In this document: one piece after another, positions 48,301-57,500 of the stretch
Position numbering within the stretch: position 1 is the stretch's first letter
Layout: every line of letters starts with the position of its first letter
The notes under the pieces: generated by a model
What the model saw: only the letters and a program-made list of their open reading frames with translations
Told to the model about the DNA's origin: nothing
Databases searched by the model: none
NCBI RefSeq assembly: GCF_024323335.1
Contig: NC_066584.1
Location: 235,705,494-235,769,493, forward strand
Direction: 5' to 3'
Length of the DNA: 64,000 bases
Origin: Lathyrus oleraceus
Lineage: Eukaryota > Streptophyta > Magnoliopsida > Fabales > Fabaceae
Program-made: the position numbers and the translations under genes

Positions 48301-48471
48301 GCCTCTGATCCTTCCTTTCTGATCTCCTCCGAAGCCTACAAATCCAGCGTCTTTAAGTTCCAGACTTTGGAACATAGACTTTCTTCCCGTCATGTGTCGC
48401 GAGCATCCAGAGTCCAGGTACCATGACTGGTGTCTGAACTTTGCTGCATAGGATATCTGCAACATACACAA
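45385..48471 (-). CDS. copia pol polyprotein (protease, integrase, RT, RNase H)
   Basis: Intact enzymes of the SIRE-type element, 1,028 codons as read from the first ATG; the true entry is probably by frameshift from gag. Protease: WYLDSGC with D20-S-G. Integrase zinc region: H149, H154, C183, C186; core D214, D277, E313 with 35 residues between the last two. RT: D629 and YVDD at 714-717, plus LYGLKQAPRAWY. RNase H: CDADYAG near 878, AEAEY near 921, FCDNTA near 954. No stop or frame break. With nearly identical LTRs, this suggests the copy could still supply active enzymes. The frame is +1 relative to gag and overlaps its end by 119 bp. Confidence 0.95.
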   Translation of the reverse strand: MCMLQISYAAKFRHQSWYLDSGCSRHMTGRKSMFQSLELKDAGFVGFGGDQKGRIRGSGTIGNGTLPSISDVLYVEGLMHNLLSISQLSDNGYDVIFNQKTCKAINQNDGSVLLTGKRKNNIYKINLSDLKEQNVKCLMTVHEEQWVWHRRLGHISMRKLSQLNKLELVRGLPKLKFSSDALCEACQKGKFSKTSFKKKNVVSTSKPLELLHIDLFGPVKTTSVNGKKYGLVIVDDYSRWTWVKFLKHKSESHSVFTSFCSKVQKEFDSKIIRVRSDHGGEFENKDFEELFDSNGISHDFSCPRTPQQNGVVERKNRTLQEMARTMINETNVAKHFWAEAVNTACYIQNRISIRPILEKTPYELCKGRKPNISYFHPFGCSCFILNTKEHLNKFDSKAQKGIMLGYSERSKGYRVYNTETKIVEESIHVRFDDKLDPEKSKLVENFADLEITLAGSDKVPEATVTQNSEEIKSPEIPKKVKSRINVSEDLILGNKDEPIRTRSTFRTSEDTPLGLVSLIEPTSCDEALQDNDWVSAMQEELDQFTKNDVWDLVPKPRGTHVIGTRWVFRNKLNEKGEVVRNKARLVAQGYSQQEGIDYNETFAPVARLESIRLLVSFAINHSIKLYQMDVKSAFLNGYISEEVYVNQPPGFENPNFPEHVFKLKKSLYGLKQAPRAWYERLSNFLLEHNFIRGKVDSTLFCKNLNNDLMICQIYVDDIIFGSVNASVCQEFSELMQAEFEMSLMQELKFFLGIQINQTSEVTYVHQSKYIKDVLKKFDMADCNSAKTPMHPTCILEKEEVSAKVCQKLYRGMIGSLLYLTATRPDILFSVCLCARFQSYPRESHSTAVKRILKYLKGTPNLGLMYEKTSKYRLSGYCDADYAGDRLERKSTSGNCQLLGNNLISWASKRQSTIALSTAEAEYISASLCTTQMLWMKNQLEDLQIFESNIPIFCDNTAAICLSKNPILHSRAKHIEIKHHFIRDYVQKGIVTLKFIDTDHQWADIFTKPLAEDRFLFILENLNIQNCPE

Positions 48472-50155
48472 TCTTATCTTTCGGTACCCAGAATCTCTTG
48501 GGTCCTTTCTGATTAGTTTTCCCAGAGTTTCTTATGACTTTGGGTTTTCTAGCATTTTCAAATTTTTGTTCTTGTGTGTGTGTATAGTGATATGAAAATG
48601 GAGATTTAAGTTGGTCACTAGTAGAAGTTTTATCTTCCTTAGGATCATACCCAATTCCCTTTTTATTGTTCTGACTGACTCCATAAATCATGGATGCCAT
48701 AATACTCCTACCTATTCCATTTTTCAGAAATTCTTGAAAGGCTTCTTCGTATTCATAAATTAATTTATTTGAAGTTTGTGGTGCTTGAGACAACGCTTCT
48801 TCTAATTCTAAGCTTTTTCTTTTTGCTCCATCTCTTTCTAATGTTAAAGATCTGATTGTATCTTCCCGCGCTAGAATTGTCATCTCAAGCTTGCCACATT
48901 CTTCAAATTTTGCTTTAAGACAGCCTTTTATGTTTTTAAGCTTTTGTTTTAATTTCTGATATGAGCTAAGAGTTTCTGACAAGCATGATTCTAGATCAGA
49001 TCGAGAGAGTTCAGAAAATACCTCTTCAGATTCTTCATCTGAGCTGCTCCTGGATGTGGTAGCCATAAGTGCCACGTTGGCCTTTTCATTAGAGTCAGAT
49101 TCTGATGACCCAGATTCACTATCATCCCAGGTAGCCATTAATCCTTTCTTTGTCCTGAAGGTATTTTTCTTGAAGCTTTCTTTTCTAGAATTATCTTTCT
49201 TTAGCTTGGGGCATTCATTCCTGTAGTGACCTGTTTCTTTACATTCATAACAAGTAATATCTTTGTTAGTTTTACCTTTTGAGGTTGATTCTGATCGATC
49301 CCCTCTGGGTCTTGGTCTTCTGAAGTTGTTGTTCCTCTTTTTCCAGAGTTGTTTAACTCTTCTGGTCAGGAGGGACAATTCTTCTTCATCATCAGAATCT
49401 TCTGGTTCAGAGTCATCAGTATCTTCAGTTTCTGCCTGGAGAGCTTTGGTTCTGTCAGGTTTGCGTCTTTCATATCTGGACTTTAATGCTACGGACTTGT
49501 TCCTTTTCTGAGGCTCATCTTCCTCTAGTTCTATCTCATGGCTTCTGAGAGAACTGGCGAGTTCTTCAAGACTGATATTGTTCAGATCCTTTGACAGCTT
49601 CAGAGCAGTAACCATGGGTCTCCATTTCTTTGGCAGACTTTTGACTATCTTTTTGACGTGGTCTGCAGTTGTGTATCCTTTGTCTAGAACCTTGAGACAT
49701 GCAATCAGAGTTTGGAATCTAGAGAACATTGCCTCTATGGCTTCATCATCTTCCATTTTGAAAGCTTCATATTTCTGGATAAGCGCCAGAGCCTTTGTCT
49801 CTTTGACCTGAGTGTTTCCTTCATGAGTCATCCTCAGAGAGTCAAGTATGTCTTTGGCTGTTTCTCTGTTGGTGATCTTTTCATACTCGTTGTAAGATAT
49901 AGCATTGAGGAGTATGGTTCTGGCCTTGTGATGATTTTTGAAAACTCGCTTCTGATCATCTGACATCTTACTTCTGGGAACTTCAGCTCCATCCTCTGTG
50001 ACAGGAGGTTTGTATCCATCTGTGACAATGTCCCAGAGATCAGCGTCATAGCCTAGAAAGAAACTTTCAATTCTATCTTTCCAGTAATCGAATTTCTCTC
50101 CATCAAAGACAGGAGGCTTAGCATTGTAACTATCCTTTTCATTTGTGTGGGCCAT
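48353..50155 (-). CDS. copia gag protein
   Basis: Capsid/nucleocapsid protein of the SIRE-type element, 600 codons, starting 82 bp inside the 5' LTR. It begins MAHTNEKDSYNAKPPVFDG and contains the gag core (FDYWKDRIESFFLGYDADLW to about residue 215), an acidic serine-rich linker (about 240-260), a basic stretch, and a CCHC zinc knuckle CYECKETGHYRNEC with C302, C305, H310 and C315. A long charged segment follows, coiled-coil-like around 390-460. The last ~40 codons overlap the start of pol in another frame. The start is the first ATG after the primer site. Confidence 0.93.
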   Translation of the reverse strand: MAHTNEKDSYNAKPPVFDGEKFDYWKDRIESFFLGYDADLWDIVTDGYKPPVTEDGAEVPRSKMSDDQKRVFKNHHKARTILLNAISYNEYEKITNRETAKDILDSLRMTHEGNTQVKETKALALIQKYEAFKMEDDEAIEAMFSRFQTLIACLKVLDKGYTTADHVKKIVKSLPKKWRPMVTALKLSKDLNNISLEELASSLRSHEIELEEDEPQKRNKSVALKSRYERRKPDRTKALQAETEDTDDSEPEDSDDEEELSLLTRRVKQLWKKRNNNFRRPRPRGDRSESTSKGKTNKDITCYECKETGHYRNECPKLKKDNSRKESFKKNTFRTKKGLMATWDDSESGSSESDSNEKANVALMATTSRSSSDEESEEVFSELSRSDLESCLSETLSSYQKLKQKLKNIKGCLKAKFEECGKLEMTILAREDTIRSLTLERDGAKRKSLELEEALSQAPQTSNKLIYEYEEAFQEFLKNGIGRSIMASMIYGVSQNNKKGIGYDPKEDKTSTSDQLKSPFSYHYTHTQEQKFENARKPKVIRNSGKTNQKGPKRFWVPKDKIVYVADILCSKVQTPVMVPGLWMLATHDGKKVYVPKSGT

Positions 50156-50223
50156 AGTTTTTCTCGTTCTGGATCTCTCTACACTGTTAAGTGTTTGATT
50201 AGAAAATCAATAACAGAGCCGGA

Positions 50224-50235
50224 GCTCTGATACCA
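50224..50235 (-). promoter_or_regulatory. primer-binding site of the SIRE-type element
   Basis: TGGTATCAGAGC on the minus strand, two bases inside the 5' LTR, complementary to the 3' end of initiator tRNA-Met. Confidence 0.93.
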
Positions 50236-50237
50236 AT

Positions 50238-51324
50238 TGAAGGTGAGAAAAACAAGAAAGGGGGGGTTTGAATTGTTTGGAAAATAAGCACTTTTTCAAA
50301 ATGAAAATCACACAAGGATTTTATACTGGTTCGCTTATAACACGAAGCTACTCCAGTCCACCCGGCCAAGGTGATTTCGCCTTCAACAAGGACTTAATCC
50401 ACTAATCTTGAAAGATTGATTACAAACAACGTCTAAGAGAAAGATCTCTTAGTTCTCTCAAGTATACAGACTGCACAGAGTCACTTGAGGAAATACAACA
50501 AAGATAAAAACTTATGTAATCTAGAGTGCTTCTAAGATAAGCAAATATTACAACAGTAAGAACAATGTGTTTCACGTTTTAAGCAAAAGCTTTGTGAAGA
50601 TTGAGAGAATAAAACGTTTTTGTGTGTTGATGTTTCAGTATGTTCTTGTTGTGTTGTTGTACTTGTGTGTCATGTACACAATGTTGATTTGCAGTCCTTT
50701 ATATATAAGAGTGAAGTAGTCGTTGAAACTGATGGACAATGCTTTGAATTAATGCCATAACTTATATAGCTTCTTGCCAAAATGACTTTCTCTCCTTGAA
50801 TGACTACTTTCCAAATACAGTTCCTTTTCATTTGAATTTGGAGTTTAACGTCTCTTTCTGTATTAGGAAATCCATTTCCAAAACTTTATTTGAAGTTAAC
50901 GTTACTCTTCCTTATTTGGCAATTCCATAATCAGAGTCTTCGTGTTTCTGGAAATCTTGGAATCTTACTTCTGATGTTGATCTCTTTTAAGTTCTGATGG
51001 TTTCTTCAGATAGCGCTGATAGCTTCTGGAGTTTGACATACCGTTGTTCAGAGTCAGAACTTCTAGAGCGTACTTCTTGTTCAGATGCTTCTGATATTTT
51101 GCTGTTTTGCTCAGAGTTAGACTTTCTTGAGCGTGTTTCTACTTCAGATGCTTCTTGTCTTCTGAAAATTTGTATCTGATATGGTTCTGTATCTGATGAT
51201 TTCTTCCTTCTTTCCTTAGAACCCTGCACACTTAGAAACTTTTCGTTAGGGTGCCATTTTTGGTTTCATTCTTTGTTATCATCAAAATCATGGAATCTGT
51301 TGTAGAACAATTTTTGTTCTTACA
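50238..51324 (-). repeat. 5' LTR of the SIRE-type element
   Basis: 1,087 bp, same length as the 3' LTR with seven transition differences. It holds the promoter that would drive gag-pol leftward. Confidence 0.97.
50698..50707 (-). promoter_or_regulatory. TATA box in the SIRE-type 5' LTR
   Basis: TATATATAAA on the minus strand, followed by GGACTGC, within the 5' LTR and oriented toward gag. The same box is present in the 3' LTR. Confidence 0.7.
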
Positions 51325-51329
51325 ATTCC

Positions 51330-52125
51330 ACCCCTGGAGATTACATGACCAAGTATACTCATTTCTCGTAACCAAAACTCATACTTGGACAATTTAGCAT
51401 ACAATTTATTCTCTTGCAAGGCCGATAACACAATTCACATATGTCCTGCATGCTCTTCGTCTGACTTGAAATACACCAAAATATCGTCTATGAACACCAC
51501 CATAAACTGATCCAAGTAAGGATGAAAAATCATGTTCATGTATTCTATGAATACTCCTGGCACATTAGACACACCGAACGACATCACCGAATACTCATAA
51601 TGACCGCATTGATTTCTAGATACAATCTTCAGAATATCTTTTGACTTTACTTAAATATGACGATAACCTAATTGCATATCTATCTTGATAAACACACAAA
51701 CTTTAACCAACTGATCCATAAGGTCGTCAATCCTAGGAAGATGATACTTATTCTTAATAGTAACCTTATTCAGTTGTCGATAATTAACACACAACCTCAT
51801 GCTATCATCTTTATTCTTAACCAACAACATTGGCGCTCCCCACAATGACACATTGGGTCTGACAAACTTCTTCTCTAACATCTCTTTTGACTGTTTCTTT
51901 AGCTTACTCAACTCTGATGCAAGCATACTATATGGTGCCATCGACACAGGTCTAGTACCAAGTACTAAATTTATGGTGAAATCCATTTCTCACTCTAGTA
52001 GAAAATCACTAATGTCATTTGGGAGCACATCAGAAAACTCACACACAACAGACATACCGGCAATCACAACTTCACCTTCCACTCTCAAGGAAGCAAACAT
52101 CACGAGCAACTGATCATCCTTCTTC
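51330..52125 (-). pseudogene. gypsy pol remnant, protease end and RT
   Basis: Minus-strand sequence matching the RT of the pol at 1-2718: [27 protein letters not shown] and the catalytic [10 protein letters not shown] near 51490, with the protease-RT linker (VEGEVVIAGMSVV, near 52060) upstream. It carries stops and small indels. It is the upstream half of the gene whose downstream half is 39100-41044. Upstream of about 52125 most of gag and protease is deleted; a gag-start-like segment remains near 52170. Confidence 0.85.
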
Positions 52126-52304
52126 AAGCACATCTCAACTTGATCTCAGGATGCAAACCATTTCTTCCTGCACATCGAGCCTTAAAACTAGTTGCAACAG
52201 TAAAGTAAATAATGGTTAACAAAAACAAGCATCGGTAGTGTTTCACACACATGTCGCACACTAGAGTATAAACAAGTTCACAAAACCTAGGCCTAATGAA
52301 CCGA

Positions 52305-52317
52305 CCTACTCTGATAT
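52305..52317 (-). promoter_or_regulatory. inner half of a split primer-binding site
   Basis: TATCAGAGTAGG on the minus strand is the distal part of a tRNA-Met primer site. The proximal part TTGGTAT lies at about 54586-54592, next to the 5' LTR. The 2.27-kb unit between them splits the site. Confidence 0.65.
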
Positions 52318-52510
52318 TGTTGTACCCCAAAAATTCCCCTCCCTTTTCGCTTCTCATCTAACTTATGGCTTGACACTCATTCATATTTCACTCATGTGCA
52401 TAATTCATTCATGATTACACTTGCTAACAAGCATCATATATTCAAGGTTTATGGCTGGTAAAAACAAGGGATTTGCTTGAAGGCGGTGGTATTGCACACC
52501 TTATGGGCTG

Positions 52511-52875
52511 AAACCCTAATTCTTGACTTTGCTCCTATGGGATTTTGTGTTTGACTTTCTATGTAACTAACCTGACTTCTGAACCCTAATTGTGGATCCA
52601 TGGTTTTAGATGTTTCCTGTAGAGCTTTGGGCTTTGTTTGAAACCCTAATCAGGGATAAGTGGTATTCAGGTGCTTTGCTGGTTTGGCTTTCTGATCTAC
52701 GGTTCATCAAAACCTTAGCCTTGGCTTTGAGGTTTGTCAACCCTATGGTTTGCATTGAGGTAGTGGAAACCCTAGTTGTGGTTCATGGCACTGATGCACC
52801 ACCCGAGTTGACTTCTCTCCTGGCTTGAGATTCTTGATTGATACATAACTTTGAACTTCGACTTAGTAAACCTTA
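52511..52875 (+). repeat. degenerate repeat with AAACCCTAA words
   Basis: AAACCCTAAT or close variants recur near 52511, 52581, 52641, 52708, 52767 and 52867, spaced about 60-100 bp, with gene-like words such as TTGTGG and CATGG between them. AAACCCTAA equals the plant telo-box and one and a quarter telomere units. Confidence 0.6.
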
Positions 52876-53176
52876 ATTCATGGTGCTATGTGATTGATTC
52901 AAGGTATGTTTGCATTCATGTTTCATTGACCTCATGGTATCATGATCCATTTGATCTGAGTCTTATTTCATTCCCACTTCATCCATTACTTGCATGGTTT
53001 TATTAAAAGGTCAAGATTCATTCATGCTTTGATTTATAGTCTCATTGATACAAATTCACTTGATCAAGTCATTCTGTGACCCATTAATTCAATTTCATTT
53101 ATTCAAATAAAGCCAAGCCATTATGCCTCACACATGACCCCATGCATCAAAACAAAGGAAAAAACCCATTTTGCAT

Positions 53177-53460
53177 GATGGAAATCAATTACCATGTTTG
53201 GGAAATCGATTTCCATGCTCCAGTAGCCAAAAATTTCATTTCTAGATGATGGAAATCGATTACCATGTTTGGGAAATCGATTTCCCTGCTCCAGTAGTCA
53301 AAAAATGCATTTCTGGATGATGGAAATCGACTTCCATACTTGGTAAATAGATTTACCCTAGGACAATAGCAAAAAAAAACAATTTTTCATGATAAAAATC
53401 GATTTACATGCTTAGTAAATCGATTTACCCTAGGACAGTGGGCCAAAATACAACATTTTT
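53177..53460 (+). repeat. four 71-72-bp repeats with ATCGAT palindromes
   Basis: Units start at 53177, 53248, 53319 and 53391. Each has GATGGAAATCGATTACC-like and GGGAAATCGATTTCC-like words, followed by CTCCAGTAG or CTAGGACA. The pair of ATCGAT words per unit gives near-palindromic GGAAATCGATTTCC. Confidence 0.9.
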
Positions 53461-54179
53461 AAGCAATAATGCAGTTTCCTTTGCACTTCAAACCAGTCCC
53501 AATGCTTGCATCAATGCACATTGAAATCTCTACATAATTATGCAGCAACTAACCATAACATTCATGCATTAAACCAAGTATTCCCAACACTTCAAATGAT
53601 CAACTTTAAGCTATTCTAACATCCCTCAACTGTCATAATAGTCCCAAACTAACCACATCAAAACTAACTCTGAACCTCCATTTAATCCAAACCTATAACC
53701 TATATAAACATAAGGGGGAGCAAAAACTCAGAATTGGATCACCACTCTCAAATTACTCATTTCAAATTCAACTTTTCTCACTTCATCTTCTCCAATTCTT
53801 CACTCTACACCAAAGCTCAAACCACCATTAGAGCAAGCTTTACATTGAAGTTTGTTATCAATTAAGCTAAACCTATTGCCTTATCAATCATCTTACTTTC
53901 AGTCGTAGTAGGCTGAACTACGATTGCTCTGATTTTCTAATTGCACGATAAGAATACGTAGGCACGAGGATGCGAATACTTGGCGAGCATACTTCTAATT
54001 ATTCCTTCTTCCGCCTTAGGGCATCACTCATATCTTCCATCATTCATCATCTACCTTCGATCATAAATCGTTCACCCAGTGACATATTATTTCTTTGAAA
54101 CTGAAATACAGATTTCTTTGGGATTCCATATATACCCTTTTAGGACGATATAGTGATAGTCCGTATTTGTCCCTAGAGT

Positions 54180-54550
54180 TGTTTGGGATTGTGTCCAAAC
54201 ACTTAATTCCTTCTTTTTTGGCTAATCACCCTATAGTGGCAGTCCTGCTAGTCCACATATCGGTTAAAGTTGTTTCCCTCTATGGTACAAATCTCATTCC
54301 TTTTACGGATTCCAATATACTTTCACCTTTCGATTTCAAACAATACTTCTTCAGTCACTTATCACCAAATACTCAACTCTGTGACCTTGGTCACTTCATT
54401 CCATTCATTTCCACAATACTTTCAGATTCTACCTTCCTTCACTCCATGTGATATACCAATTATCTTTTAGCCAAGTACACTACCTCTTTGTGCTCCTTCT
54501 TGCGTCACCTTGTGAACCAAGAGATGTTTGGGACTGTGCCCAAACACTTA
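54180..54550 (+). repeat. duplicated hairpin words
   Basis: A 26-bp segment TGTTTGGGATTGTGTCCAAA... at 54180-54205 recurs at 54525-54550 with two changes. Each contains the inverted repeat TGTTTGG / CCAAACA with an 8-base loop. Confidence 0.7.
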
Positions 54551-54594
54551 TTTCTACGTTCGGGTATATTTCTGCTAGCTTCATATACCAACTA

Positions 54595-57500
54595 TGTAAC
54601 ACCCTAAATCCCAAACTCTTTATTTAACAAAATACGCAGAACAATTTTCTCAAAAATGGTGTTACACATTCTCAACTTGCATCTTACTCAAAAAGATTAT
54701 ACTAAAGCAACAAAATTCAAAACATCAAAATTACTTTAATTTTCTCAAGAAAATATAATTCAATTTCATTTAAATCAATAATCCAAAAACTCATAAACAC
54801 AATCAGAAACATGTAACTCATCCCAGTGTTACACTATCAGAGCGACATCCAGAAACTACAATAAACTCAAAAAGCAGAAAATAAAGAAGGCCACTACGCC
54901 ATCCTCCAACTCAACAACAACTAAGGATCCTCTACCAGAGTATTTGTATCACAGGGATGAAGAACAACATAAAAACAACAGGGGGTGAGAATACATTCAT
55001 AAATGTTAGCGATGCACAAAACAACAAAGGATAACACACGTAAACATCAAACATATAAATTATTCACAACAATCCTCAATCACAAGTGCATGTATGTATG
55101 CAATGTAATCAACTCTTCTATTTCAATGCATGTGGTACCAAATTTGGATATCATAGTTATGTTACTGATTAATCCACTCACTGATGGTTCCACTCTGAAC
55201 TCAGTTCCTCTCTGAACATGGTTCCTCTCTGAATCCAGACTCATCACCGGTCCCCTCTCTGAACTATAAACTCGTCCTTGGACCGAAGTTTGTCACCATC
55301 AGACTCATCACAGGTAGAGCTATCAAAATGAGTTAACCCAGGACCGGCCCAAAAAATCATAAGGCTTGGGCCTTAAAATTAGAGCCCATATTTTTCAGGT
55401 TTTTTTAGCCCCGTCCTAAAAATCCTGCTACCCATTAGGGCTAGCCTGTATGGGTCGTGGGTAGCCCATTAGGTCCGCATAGCTATAAATTTAGAAAAAT
55501 ATATATTAATATTATATTGTCTTACTCCAAAATAACACATTGATTTTTCTCACACCACTTAATTTTATCTCTATTCTATTCAATCTTTCTCTTTTAAATC
55601 TTATACATTAATATAATCAACACTCTTTCCTCGTATTCTATTAGTTTCTCTTATGTTAAATATTCGAATATTATTTTATATAATTTTAAAATGTGTTGTA
55701 TTTAAAAATACATTATAGTATTTATAAAAGATAATATAGTACTTAAAATTGTGTTATGTTTAAAATAATATAATTTTTAATTTCATTTATAATAAATATT
55801 ATGGAGTTTTTATTTTAATTTTTTATTTAAAAAAGCCCATTTCGGGTAGCCCGAAGCCCATTTAGGGTTGGACTCTGGTAGTAATTTTCGAGCCCATATT
55901 ACAATAAGGTTTTTTTTGCCCATCCCTAAAAAACCCGAGGCCCGTTTATGGTCGGGTAACCCATTTTTACAGCTCTAATCACATGTTCCATCTTTGAACC
56001 CGAGACTCGTCGCTAGATCGAAGTCCATCACATATCTCTGATATACACGATCTATGAAATGCAACAAACAACAATAATGCAATAATCCTCACTGGTTCCT
56101 CTTTGAACCTACAACATTGCCCATATAAGGCCACCACAGTAGTTCCTCTTTGAACCACACATCTCAACATAACTCAGTATAATCTATAATTATAACTCAA
56201 CATAATATATAATCATATAATTACTCAATAATTCTCACCAATAGTGTAAAAAACAATATTACACAACCATCAACATTCAACAGGGTCAACTCATAACTCA
56301 ACATAGCTCACTAATAAATATTTCATTTTTTATTCAAAATTAAAAGTCACTAGGTGTACTCTAGCTTTAACTTATTTACTCTCTAACTCGAATATGAAAA
56401 TATCAGAAAACTCAACTCATTTAATTCACACAACTCCAAATGTATCAAGCTCAAATCTAACTATTAATATTCCACTATAAACCTTTCAGACTCCACTCTA
56501 ATTATGTTAAACTCAACCCTCTTAATTTAAAATAATTATAAAACATAACAAACTCAAATCAATGACTCATCAAATTATCGGCCAAGTCATAAACTACTCA
56601 AAAACGTTTGAACCAAACCATTCAATTTACGCATTTAAACTTCTATCTCACATCCTCATACACATATTTAACCTCTAAAGCATTACTACTAGGTAATACT
56701 ACACGTCAACTTCCCAACACTTCAAACAACGCCTCAATCTGAGTCACTGAACCCAAGTTATGGGGAAAAACCAAGGAACCAATAGATTGTCTAGGGGAAC
56801 CAATCGGTTGTTCTGGACATTCTGTCCAGCATTTTTCACTCAAAGAAAGGAACTAATCGACTTTAGCAAGGGACCAATCGATTGTCACCTGGAATTTTCC
56901 CAAAAATCTCACTTATAAATTCATCTTCTTCGACCTTTAACCATCCCAAACCATATTTAATCATATTCTAACATGCATAAGCATTTCACACCATGAATTC
57001 GATATCATATATCAATTACATATCATTTAACATATCATACTACATAATTAATCATATTAACATCGATTTATCACAAAATCATCATTATGTTCATCTTCTC
57101 AAAAACACATAAACACGAACAACACAACTTAGAATTTCACATATCAATTCATACGAAATTAAGTAATTAACATAATATAAAAACAGTATCATAACACAAT
57201 GGTCTAGAGAGGTTTGCATAACAATCTCAAGATCCAAAACTTCATTAATGGAGAAAGGAAAAATAACAAGGAAGAGGGCTAGGATCCCTCTCTATCCTTT
57301 ATGCATAATATATCCATGGATGAATAATCTCACCCGTACCCTCCATTTACCTCAAATTTACAGCAAAAACCTTGAATCTCAACTATGGAGGCTTTACTCT
57401 TTCTTTGCTAGAGTTTCCCAACTCTGCTGACAACTTTTCATGTACCAACATTTTCTCTCCCTCTTTTTCTATTTAAAACAAATAAAAAACCTAATTTTAT

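Larger units (their letters stand above)
41045..51324 (-). mobile_element. SIRE/Maximus-type Ty1/copia element, full length and young
   Basis: 10,280 bp with 1,087-bp LTRs at both ends, ATTCC duplicated at 41040-41044 and 51325-51329, tRNA-Met primer site, open gag and pol, an env-like third frame, and a polypurine tract. Known of the lineage: SIRE elements carry an additional env-like gene downstream of pol. The LTRs differ at seven sites, all transitions (0.64%); at a commonly used grass rate of 1.3e-8 per site per year that is about 0.25 million years. It sits in the RT of a Tekay-like element, whose reading resumes across the break after removing one duplication copy. Confidence 0.97.
52318..54583 (+). 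mobile_element. LTR-like insertion (2,266 bp) in the primer site of the Tekay-like element
   Basis: Starts TGTTGTACCCCAAAA and ends GCTTCA. Flanks GATAT (52313-52317) and TATAC (54584-54588) are compatible with a decayed duplication of GATAC. It has a TATA box TATATAAA at 53701-53708, two repeat arrays upstream of it (52511-52870, 53177-53460), and ...TACGTAGGCACGAGG near 53956, a motif also seen at 59050 in a gypsy LTR end. There is no coding region. It could be a solo LTR of a Tat-like gypsy element. Confidence 0.5.
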
